The position numbers and the translations under genes were made by a program. The notes under the pieces were generated by a model. That model worked only from the letters and a program-made list of their open reading frames with translations, did not search any database and was not told the DNA's origin. From NCBI RefSeq assembly GCF_000518885.1, contig NZ_JAEL01000053.1, forward strand, positions 1-36,812: a stretch of DNA of 36,812 bases, given 5' to 3'. Shown in pieces: positions 23,746-30,828 of the stretch; position 1 is the stretch's first letter, and every line of letters begins with the position of its first letter. Source of the DNA: Bacillus sp. J33 (lineage in GTDB: Bacteria > Bacillota > Bacilli > Bacillales > Cytobacillaceae).

Positions 23746-25569
23746 TTACTTCACGCTGCTGCTGAAGTTGTAGAAGAATTTAGCTGTGATTGAGCCATCT
23801 TCATTTTCTTTGATGTCCGTTACATGAATTCCGGAGTCAGCAGGTGTTTCACTATAGCCTTTCCAGAAGTAATAAGAACCAGTGTGGACATTTCCGGATA
23901 CAGGTGTGATCTTGCTTCCTGTTTTGAAGAAGTCGCCTGCATCACCGCGGTTAACGTTTTTCTCAAGATCGTACTTGCCATCTGCCTGAAGAACAGATAA
24001 TCCGTAATGTGTTACCTCAGTGCCATCACTAGCAGTCTCAGACTGGTTATACTGGAAGCGCTTGTTCATCCAGTTTTCCACATTGTTAGGACGGAAGCCG
24101 GCAGTCTGGTAGAGATTGATGATATTTTCATCAACATGCCATGCCAATAACCCATTTGAATCTGCACCTTGTCGGATCAAGCCTTTATTGAAGCCGTCTT
24201 GCTGAACGTTTTCGAATAAGAAGTACTCAGTGCCGTTTGACCCTGGAACTTCCATTTTCACGATACCGTTGTTTGCTTCTGCTTTGTTGACTGGAGGCAA
24301 TGTGATCGTTTTTGTCTCTCCTGGCTTTACTTCAATTGGTTCTGCCCAGCCCAAGAAGATCTTTGAAAATGGATCAAAGTGAGTCGGAGAGTTTCCGCTA
24401 TATGCTGCGTTATCCGGATAACGCATCCAGGATCCGCCTGCCATCATGGAATAGTTTCCAACACCCTCAGATGTATATACTGTGTCATAGAAATCAGGTA
24501 ATCCTAGAGCATGTCCGAACTCATGGGCATATACCCCTGTTTGAGCAGGGTATGGACCTGTTTTAGCCTCTTCTTTATAGGTATTTGCAGCTGCATCATA
24601 TCCTGCGACATTACCTCCGATACCCGGCTGAATATTGTAGTTGTTGACAACTACTCCATCGTAAGTCATATCTTCTGCTACAGTTTTGTTAATCCATTCT
24701 GATTGGTTCATACCTTCATACTGCGGTGCAGTTTTACCAGTTTCATAGTACTTGCCATAATATAAAGCACTTAGAAGATTCCACTTATGAGACCAGAATT
24801 GAGCAGGGTCACGGCTGAATTCAGCTCCTGTTCCTTCATGTACGACAAATACATTCGGTACTTCTCCATTTTCTGCATACTTAGAAAAGTCAACTTGATC
24901 GTCAGCCGCTTTCAATAAGTCACGGATAAACTCGCCCGTATGGGCATCACCATTTACGTTTCCATTTACATATGTGCCATTTTCAGCATATTTTCCTTCC
25001 TGATCAAGGTAGTAAGATGCGCCTTTAGGAAGCTCTACCCATACAAATTCTGTATTCTCTTTACGGACAAGGTTGATTTTTCCGTTACTTGACTCTTTAT
25101 AAGCGTTTTGCATTGTACGGTCTTTTGGAACATCAGGACCATCGTATTTTGCAAACTCCTCTAACTCATACGGATTGTATTCTGTTCCAAAGATTAAGTC
25201 TTCATAGTATTTCGCTGGAACTTGTCCCTCTAAATCGCCGATTGGCTCATCGCCATCCTTATACTTAGCGAGAATAACTAATACAGGTACATCTCCAGTA
25301 GCTTCTTTATAAGCGACATGATTATCGGCTGGCTCTTGGAATTTAGATCCATTTTGGGCTGCTTTTTCTGCCGGATCTGCTTTAGAAAGATCAATCCCCA
25401 ATTCCTTGGCTTTGTCAGCAAGCTCTGGCGCAGCCCCTACATGGTCTGCCAAGCTGATTTGATATGTACTCTCATGCTTTGCATGTGAATCTGCCGGCCC
25501 CACCCCTGCGAACACGGCACTTCCAGCTAATGCAAGTGATAACGCGGATGTTGATAAAACTTTTAACAT
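23746..25569 (-). CDS. immune inhibitor A-type secreted M6 metalloprotease
   Basis: This 607-residue exported zinc protease has a signal peptide at residues 1-31 (leucine-rich core, then AGVGPADSHA). The M6 catalytic domain carries the zinc motif HEFGHALGLPDF at 349-360, with His349, Glu350, His353 and Asp359 as the extended third ligand. The NGKINLVRKE region before it is typical of InhA. B. cereus InhA is about 800 residues; this one is shorter at the C-terminus, ending soon after the domain that follows the zinc site. InhA enzymes degrade host defence and matrix proteins. I choose ATG 25569, eight bases after AGGGAG, over a GTG three codons upstream that overlaps the site. Confidence 0.9.
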   Translation of the reverse strand: MLKVLSTSALSLALAGSAVFAGVGPADSHAKHESTYQISLADHVGAAPELADKAKELGIDLSKADPAEKAAQNGSKFQEPADNHVAYKEATGDVPVLVILAKYKDGDEPIGDLEGQVPAKYYEDLIFGTEYNPYELEEFAKYDGPDVPKDRTMQNAYKESSNGKINLVRKENTEFVWVELPKGASYYLDQEGKYAENGTYVNGNVNGDAHTGEFIRDLLKAADDQVDFSKYAENGEVPNVFVVHEGTGAEFSRDPAQFWSHKWNLLSALYYGKYYETGKTAPQYEGMNQSEWINKTVAEDMTYDGVVVNNYNIQPGIGGNVAGYDAAANTYKEEAKTGPYPAQTGVYAHEFGHALGLPDFYDTVYTSEGVGNYSMMAGGSWMRYPDNAAYSGNSPTHFDPFSKIFLGWAEPIEVKPGETKTITLPPVNKAEANNGIVKMEVPGSNGTEYFLFENVQQDGFNKGLIRQGADSNGLLAWHVDENIINLYQTAGFRPNNVENWMNKRFQYNQSETASDGTEVTHYGLSVLQADGKYDLEKNVNRGDAGDFFKTGSKITPVSGNVHTGSYYFWKGYSETPADSGIHVTDIKENEDGSITAKFFYNFSSSVK

Positions 25570-25713
25570 GTGCTTCACTCCCTATAATCTATTTCTGCAA
25601 CCTAAATAGTATAAAATATTCAGTATTTTCTAAATAGGCAGAAAGAACGGTTTGCTCGAATATTTCGTGATTCTAAAGACTTATTTTTCAGAAAAGTTAC
25701 AGGTGAAAAAGAC

Positions 25714-25747
25714 ATTTCCCCGGTGAAATTTATTTTATCGGGGAAAT
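25714..25747. promoter_or_regulatory. inverted repeat overlapping the promoter of the small-protein/ywbE operon
   Basis: ATTTCCCCG (25714-25722) is repeated inverted as CGGGGAAAT (25739-25747). It ends five bases before a perfect TATAAT at 25752-25757 and covers where a -35 would be. This suits an operator or attenuating hairpin upstream of the gene at 25789. Confidence 0.4.
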
Positions 25748-25788
25748 GATTTATAATAGAAGGATATGTAAATAAAGGAGAATTCGTT

Positions 25789-25977
25789 ATGACTCAAAGT
25801 GATAAAAGTGCTGGAAAAAAAATCAGCCTCAAAGAAGCGATGAAACAGCAGCTTGAGAGCAAAAAACAAAATCAATCAGGCGGCAATTTTCATAATGCTC
25901 CTGTTAAGTCGGCTAAAGCATTGAAAAGCCAGCTTACGAAAAAGACAAATAATCAGCGGAAACGGACGGGTGTGTAA
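25789..25977 (+). CDS. small basic hypothetical protein upstream of ywbE
   Basis: This 62-residue, strongly basic, hydrophilic protein has no membrane segment or signal. It contains ISLKEAMKQQLESKKQ (a likely short amphipathic helix, residues 12-27) and a Lys/Arg-rich tail, KKTNNQRKRTGV. I do not recognise a named family; the composition suggests RNA or nucleoid contact but this is a guess. The ATG at 25789 follows AAAGGAG with a TATAAT upstream. Its stop overlaps the ywbE start (TAATG), indicating co-translation. Confidence 0.7.
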   Translation: MTQSDKSAGKKISLKEAMKQQLESKKQNQSGGNFHNAPVKSAKALKSQLTKKTNNQRKRTGV

Positions 25978-26174
25978 TGAACGGACAGAATCGGGCGAGC
26001 ATCGCTCCTGGAATAAAAGTAAAGATTGTTCTAAAAAAAGACCAGCGGACGGGCAAGCTGACTGAAGGAACGGTTAAAGATATTTTAACAAATTCTCCAT
26101 CCCATCCTCATGGGATCAAAGTGAGGCTCGAAGATGGACAGGTTGGCCGGGTTAAAGAAATCCTGCCGAAATAG
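25977..26174 (+). CDS. ywbE: YwbE family protein
   Basis: This is a 65-residue small protein conserved in Firmicutes and other bacteria. It has the family core ASIAPGIKVKIVLKKDQRTG, then KLTEGTVKDILTNSPSHPHG, and IKVRLEDGQVGRV. The repeated small strands suggest an SH3/KOW-like barrel; no biochemical role is established to my knowledge. The length matches B. subtilis YwbE. It is translated from an ATG overlapping the stop of the basic small protein. No terminator separates it from the kinase gene 60 bases downstream. Confidence 0.85.
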   Translation: MNGQNRASIAPGIKVKIVLKKDQRTGKLTEGTVKDILTNSPSHPHGIKVRLEDGQVGRVKEILPK

Positions 26175-26235
26175 GTAATCTTCTTTAAAGGATGAATCCC
26201 TTGTCACCTGGATTTTATTAGTTTGGAGGGAAACC

Positions 26236-27489
26236 TTGGTTACACTGATCAAACCATTACTGGTTAATATAACAATACTTTTTTCACTTACATTTAACGG
26301 GAATTTATTTTTTCCATTTCAAACCAAACACCCCCTTACATTGAAACAAAAATTAATATATGGACTCCTTGGATCTTTTGGGGCGCTTTTATGCATGGTT
26401 TATCCAATTGAAACACTGGGTGAAACTCATTTTGACTTAAGAATGGTTGCTATTATGATCGTCACTCTTTATGCAGGCTGGCTGCCGGGATCGATTGTGC
26501 TGGCTAGTGTCGTGACTACCCGCTATTTGATTGGCGGACAGTTTATCTATATTGGCATTTTGGTTTCGGTCTTATCTTTTATTGTTACCCTTGCTTTAAG
26601 AAGAATTTACCTGGATTCCAAGCACAGAGTAGTTGCAGGAACGCTGATTGCCTTTTTATATTTTTATCTTTATATTTCCATTCTGGCTTTTGCAATTACT
26701 TTTTTGGACACTTTCTTTTATCTGGTCTATTTTGCTGCGTTTTATATTACCTTTATTGCGGTGATTTTTGTAATCGAAAATCTAATCAGAATTAATAAGC
26801 AAATCGATGAGATGATGTATATGGATAAGCTGACGATGGTCGGCCAGCTGGCTGCCTCTATTGCACATGAAATACGGAATCCTTTATCGACCGTCAGGGG
26901 ATTTATCCAATATTTAAGCCAGGATTCTGCTGATGAAAACTTAAAAAAGTTCTCGCCGCTCATCCTGGAGGAACTCGACCGCACAAACAGCATCATTACG
27001 AATTACCTCAAAGTCTCAAAGCCGGAACAATTTCACCTTTCGAATGTACCTTTGAATGAGGTGATTCAGGATTGCGTTCTCCTAATGAGGCCGTTCGCGT
27101 CCTACTCGAATGTTGTAATTGATTACGATGAAAAAGGGCCTTATTATGTTCAGGGGGATGAGCATTATTTAAAACAAGCGATCATGAATGTCATTAAAAA
27201 TGCGATTGAGTCGATTCCTGAGCAGGGAGTGGTCAAAATCCTTACCCATGCAGATTTTTTTAAAAACACGGTTGAAGTAAATATTGTAGATGACGGCCGA
27301 GGGATGACATCCGAACAGTTAAAAAATATTGGATTGCCTTTCTATACGACGAAAACGAAAGGCACCGGACTCGGCAGCATGGTGACGAATAAAGTGATCC
27401 GTGATATGGAAGGGTCTATTGAATATGAAAGCGCGGTCGGCAAAGGAACAACGGTTAAAATTGTACTTCCTTTGCTGAAGAGTGAATAA
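26236..27489 (+). CDS. KinB-like sporulation sensor histidine kinase
   Basis: This 417-residue membrane histidine kinase has six hydrophobic segments in residues 1-182 with the LYT-type pattern seen in KinB, and no extracellular sensor domain. The cytoplasmic part has His211 in SIAHEIRNPLSTVRG, a DHp helix ending LKVSKPE, then the ATPase N-box (MNVIKNAIESIPEQG), G1 (VDDGRGM) and G2 (GTGLGSMV). KinB feeds phosphate into the Spo0F-Spo0B-Spo0A relay and needs the lipoprotein KbaA. The start is TTG 26236 behind GGAGGG. No response regulator is adjacent, as expected for a phosphorelay kinase. Which of the Kin paralogs it equals needs a tree. Confidence 0.82.
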   Translation: MVTLIKPLLVNITILFSLTFNGNLFFPFQTKHPLTLKQKLIYGLLGSFGALLCMVYPIETLGETHFDLRMVAIMIVTLYAGWLPGSIVLASVVTTRYLIGGQFIYIGILVSVLSFIVTLALRRIYLDSKHRVVAGTLIAFLYFYLYISILAFAITFLDTFFYLVYFAAFYITFIAVIFVIENLIRINKQIDEMMYMDKLTMVGQLAASIAHEIRNPLSTVRGFIQYLSQDSADENLKKFSPLILEELDRTNSIITNYLKVSKPEQFHLSNVPLNEVIQDCVLLMRPFASYSNVVIDYDEKGPYYVQGDEHYLKQAIMNVIKNAIESIPEQGVVKILTHADFFKNTVEVNIVDDGRGMTSEQLKNIGLPFYTTKTKGTGLGSMVTNKVIRDMEGSIEYESAVGKGTTVKIVLPLLKSE

Positions 27490-27490
27490 C

Positions 27491-27517
27491 AAAAAGAGTG
27501 CCAAGGCACTCTTTTTT
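27491..27517 (+). terminator. terminator of the KinB-like kinase gene
   Basis: AAAAAGAGTGCC and GGCACTCTTTTTT flank an AA loop directly after the stop codon. An alternative register with a larger loop would be needed sterically, but the stem and T-run are clear. Confidence 0.8.
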
Positions 27518-27543
27518 GTTAGCTATATAAAGGGTTGAGGACT

Positions 27544-27567
27544 ATTCAATCAAACGTTTGATTGAAT
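27544..27567. repeat. 24-bp perfect palindrome (copy 2)
   Basis: The half-site ATTCAATCAAAC is followed directly by its reverse complement. Its central 22 bases are identical to the palindrome at 16289-16310. It sits two bases past the exonuclease stop codon, between convergent genes, so it is not at a visible promoter. Confidence 0.6.
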
Positions 27568-27569
27568 TT

Positions 27570-28178
27570 TTATCCAAGCTTTCCCTGTGCGGCAGGCTGA
27601 TATTTTCTCATTGGCCCCTTTGCGAGGACATCAAGCATATACAGGTCCCCGTTTGGATTTGTTTTTTTAAGAAGTTCCAGCAGGTATGTAATATCGTCCA
27701 TGGCCCGGTGCGTCTGGCTTTGTGCAATCTTGTGGGATTGGAGGAGCGTCAGCAGCCTGCTGTCGGTAAAGCCGTACTCCTTCCATGGAACGCTTCTCAT
27801 GGTGCAATACCACTTTAATTCATTAATATCTTCCGGATACATCCGGTACATAAAGCTTCTGTCAAAGGACGCATTATGTGCAAATGCGGCATCTGCATGA
27901 TAGAAATATTTTTTTATTTTTATATCATCGAAGCTTTTTCCGATGACAGCTTCATATGGGATTCCATGGACTCTGAAAGCGCGGCTGTAATTTTTTTTGG
28001 CTGATTGGCTGAGCGGCTCTCTTAAAAATGAGGCCTTATCCTTGATATCTAGGATCTCCCCTGTATCAGCACGAAAAGAAAATAATTTCAAAGCCAATTC
28101 TATAATTTCATCGGAATTCGGCCCAAGACCCGTGGTCTCCACATCCAGCAGCAAGCCCATTTTTTCCTGGTTTCTCAT
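27570..28178 (-). CDS. DnaQ/PolC-type 3'-5' exonuclease
   Basis: This 202-residue cytosolic nuclease is of the DEDDh superfamily. Exo I is LLLDVETTGLGP with Asp12 and Glu14, Exo II is HNASFDRSF with Asp106, and Exo III is HRAMDD with His157 and Asp161. All catalytic residues are present. It is free-standing, without a polymerase or helicase domain. It could proofread or trim DNA or RNA; the true substrate is not deducible. The ATG at 28178 follows GAGGAGG. It is convergent with the kinase gene. Confidence 0.85.
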   Translation of the reverse strand: MRNQEKMGLLLDVETTGLGPNSDEIIELALKLFSFRADTGEILDIKDKASFLREPLSQSAKKNYSRAFRVHGIPYEAVIGKSFDDIKIKKYFYHADAAFAHNASFDRSFMYRMYPEDINELKWYCTMRSVPWKEYGFTDSRLLTLLQSHKIAQSQTHRAMDDITYLLELLKKTNPNGDLYMLDVLAKGPMRKYQPAAQGKLG

Positions 28179-28256
28179 GGCCAGCCTCCTCTATTCGTTT
28201 TTTATTAGCATATAATAGAGGAGTGCTGAATGCCAGCTTGGGCTACTTTTTCATAG

Positions 28257-28475
28257 CTATTTATCTTTTTTTAGGCGGTCAACATAATCAGCATGATAGT
28301 TTTTATGCATATACTCGCGGTTTTTCATGGAATAAAAAAGGCCTGTCGATAAGGACAAAAATGCGAATACAAATCCTATGCCAAAACCGAAATTATGGTA
28401 GCCCATAACAATGCCGACAACGGAAGTAATCAAAAGTGCCAGCAAAATGTAAAATAAGATATTTTTGCTTTTCAA
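28257..28475 (-). CDS. small two-segment membrane protein
   Basis: This 72-residue protein has two hydrophobic helices (about residues 6-24 and 29-48) and a basic, hydrophilic C-terminal tail (KNREYMHKNYHADYVDRL). It resembles short conserved Bacillus membrane proteins of unknown function, but I cannot name it with certainty. The start is TTG 28475 preceded by AAGGAGGAAG at 6 bases, the best ribosome binding site in the area, which supports it as a real gene. It follows the repeat at 28514. Confidence 0.68.
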   Translation of the reverse strand: MKSKNILFYILLALLITSVVGIVMGYHNFGFGIGFVFAFLSLSTGLFYSMKNREYMHKNYHADYVDRLKKDK

Positions 28476-28513
28476 AGCGCTTCCTCCTTCGTTTGACTCT
28501 ATAATATTATTTT

Positions 28514-28732
28514 AGGCTCTTTTTTCATAGATTGGTTTTTATAGTTTATAAATTTTGCCCGCTGGTTTCAGCATGGGACACTCAAGCTGTCCGAAGGGAG
28601 CGATGCGAGCCTCCCCGGCTTGCCGGGCCTCCCGCTTCGCTCTTTTCCTGCTGATGCATTCCGCTACAATCAACTCAGTTGGCTAAACTATTTTCGCCTT
28701 CAAAAAGCAACAAACTTTACGAAAAGAGCCTT
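28514..28732. repeat. MITE-like intergenic repeat (AGGCTCTTTT ends)
   Basis: This fills most of the gap 28476-28831. The left end reads AGGCTCTTTTTTCATAG, and the reverse complement of the right end reads AAGGCTCTTTTCGTAAAG, continuing GTTTGTTGCTTTTT. The ends are therefore imperfect terminal inverted repeats. The interior is GC-rich with a local hairpin (CCCCGGCTTGCCGGG) and no frame. It is related in plan, not in detail, to the element at 5138-5384. I recall this class from other Bacillus genomes. Confidence 0.6.
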
Positions 28733-28831
28733 ATTTTAAATACAAGAATTCAGAATCATTATACCAAAAAATGAATCAAAGCCGCTGATTTACCCGTAAG
28801 AATAGTGATAGCATATAAGGAGGTTTTTTCC

Positions 28832-29550
28832 ATGATAGGGCTGTTATTATACAGATTTCTGTCATTGCGCTTTTTCTGATGCTGGGATGGGCTGTCCGCT
28901 GCAAAAAAGCTTATTGGCTGATTTCAGGATTTTCATTTCGGCCGGAGGAAGAGAAAAAGATTCTTATTGAAAATGGATATCCGCAAAAGACGGGCAGCTT
29001 GCTGATCGGCACCGCTCTCGGCATGCTCCTGCTTCTTCCGTTATCGTTCACTAATTTTAAATTTGCAATGGAGGTCCAATTTGGATTTATGATGGTGGTT
29101 TTACTGGGGGGATTCATATATTTATCGAGGTTTGAAGTGCCCGCCAAAAGGAAACGCAGTTATTGGATCGGGACCATTTTAGCTGTAGTTACGCTTGGGC
29201 CCATAATTTATTTGACTGTATTCAGCTATCAGGGATACGGGACGACTTTGAAAGAAGACCGTATTGAGATCTCGGGAATGTACGGGGATGAATGGGCATA
29301 TGAGGATATACAAGACGTACAGTTATTGAATCAGATGCCTGAGGTAACCTGGAAGCAAAATGGAATCGGATTGCCTTCTCTTGCCCAGGGCCATTTTAAA
29401 GTGAAAGGCTACGGAAGCAGCCTATTATTTATACAGAAGGGTTATTCCCCAGTGCTTTATATTGAACTCGAAGGTGATCAAATCTTTATAAATAGCAAGG
29501 ATCGCGGTGAGACACTGAAATGGTATGAGGAAATCCAAGGAAAAAATTAA
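28832..29550 (+). pseudogene. DUF3784/PH-like membrane protein gene with a 5' frameshift
   Basis: An AAGGAGG site precedes ATG 28832, but that frame stops after 15 codons. One missing base in the GGG at 28838-28840 would join MIG to AVIIQISVIALF and then to the frame that is open from 28879 (MLGWAVRCKKAYWLI) to 29550. That intact part has 223 codons: a first segment like DUF3784, two further hydrophobic helices (about 42-60 and 70-83 from 28879), another at 96-115, and a C-terminal soluble domain (EDRIEISGMYGDEWAYEDI) that looks like a bacterial PH domain. ATG 28879 has no ribosome binding site. It is either a fresh frameshift, a base-call error in a G-run, or slippage. Function unknown. Confidence 0.6.
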
Positions 29551-29818
29551 TCAATAGCTGTTTTACGATTTTCTTAGGAGGGTATTGAATGACATAATCC
29601 ATGGCTTTTCCAGGACCCTTATAAAGAAAGTCGAGAAGTTTGAAGGAGCTTTTTCTCGTTGCCTTTTATGTGATTTTCATAGTGTATATTATGATCCGGA
29701 AGTAATCTTATCTTTAAAAAGCCGAAGTTCAGCTGCAGTTTTTGGGTTTACATTCGACTTTCCCGCCTTTCTTGGATTATATTGGTATATATGCATTTTA
29801 TTTAGGATGGTGTAACCT

Positions 29819-30775
29819 ATGTCATACATACTTTTAATCATTGGATTTGCTCTTCTTATCGCGGGTGCAAACTTTTTTGTGGAGGGAGCTTCAAAAATCG
29901 CCGGGTTCCTGAAAATTTCTCCGCTCTTGATCGGTTTGACGATTGTGGCGTTTGGAACAAGTTCGCCGGAAGCAACAGTCAGCATTCTCGCTGCGCTGAA
30001 TGGCAATGCAGATGTGGCGCTTGGAAATGTAATTGGAAGCAATATCTTTAATATTACGCTTGTCGTGGGAATTACAGCTATGATTAGTCCCCTGCAGGTA
30101 GAAAGCGAGACGATCCGGAAAGAGATTCCTTTTACTTTGCTGGCTAGTACAGCTCTGATGATTTTCATCAGTGACAGGGTGCTGGAATCAGTCAGTGAAG
30201 ACATTGTAACGCGCGGCGACGGAATGATTTTACTCTTAATCTTTGCCGTTTTTATGTACTATCTGTTTGAAGTGGCGAGAAAAAGCAGGAGCAATACGCA
30301 AAGTGAAGATATCAAAACTAGTAAAGCCATTTGGACGAAGCAAATCCTGCTTACTCTGGCAGGCCTGGCAGCCATTATTTTTGGCGGAGATTTGGTCGTC
30401 AGGAGCAGTACTGAGATCGCCGTTTCTCTGGGAATGAGTGAAACGCTTGTTGGCTTGACCATTGTGGCAGTCGGTACCTCCCTCCCTGAACTAGTCACAT
30501 CCATCACTGCGGCAGTGAAAAAGCAAAGCGAAATTGCGCTCGGCAATATTGTCGGGAGCAATATCTTTAATATTCTCTTTGTACTTGGAGCCTCCGCCAC
30601 GATCACCCCGCTGGGCGTGGATCCAAAGATTTTTGTGGATATTACAATCATGATTCTGCTGACGGTTGTACTGCTGGCATTCTCACGAACCCATTATGCC
30701 GTTGGGAAATATGAAGGCAGCTTTCTGGCTGCGGCTTATGTAATTTATTTGATTTATATTATTGTGCGGAATTAA
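29819..30775 (+). CDS. calcium/sodium antiporter (CaCA family, YrbG-like)
   Basis: This 318-residue integral membrane exchanger has two inverted halves. The alpha-1 repeat is GTSSPEATVSI, then ALGNVIGSNIFN. The alpha-2 repeat is GTSLPELVTSI, then ALGNIVGSNIFN. These Pro/Glu/Asn-rich re-entrant stretches bind Ca2+ and Na+ in structurally known relatives. About ten membrane segments are visible, with a charged cytoplasmic loop (KSRSNTQSEDIKTSK) between the halves. B. subtilis and E. coli relatives export Ca2+ or other cations. The ATG at 29819 has a poor site (GGATGG). It has its own bidirectional terminator. The 268-base gap before it (29551-29818) holds no convincing gene. Confidence 0.88.
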   Translation: MSYILLIIGFALLIAGANFFVEGASKIAGFLKISPLLIGLTIVAFGTSSPEATVSILAALNGNADVALGNVIGSNIFNITLVVGITAMISPLQVESETIRKEIPFTLLASTALMIFISDRVLESVSEDIVTRGDGMILLLIFAVFMYYLFEVARKSRSNTQSEDIKTSKAIWTKQILLTLAGLAAIIFGGDLVVRSSTEIAVSLGMSETLVGLTIVAVGTSLPELVTSITAAVKKQSEIALGNIVGSNIFNILFVLGASATITPLGVDPKIFVDITIMILLTVVLLAFSRTHYAVGKYEGSFLAAAYVIYLIYIIVRN

Positions 30776-30788
30776 TCGAAATAAAAGG

Positions 30789-30820
30789 AAAATCCCCCGG
30801 CACTTTATCCGGGGGATTTT
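30789..30820. terminator. terminator between antiporter and vpr genes
   Basis: A 12-bp perfect stem, AAAATCCCCCGG against CCGGGGGATTTT, has an 8-base loop. It is symmetric, serving convergent genes. Confidence 0.88.
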
Positions 30821-30828
30821 CTTTTATA

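Noticed and set aside
29585-29815. 76-codon open frame before the cation antiporter
   Set aside because: Its TTG start is only two bases from the AGGAGGG, and the composition (many Cys, Phe and Ser without pattern) is not that of a stable protein; treated as a possible remnant only.
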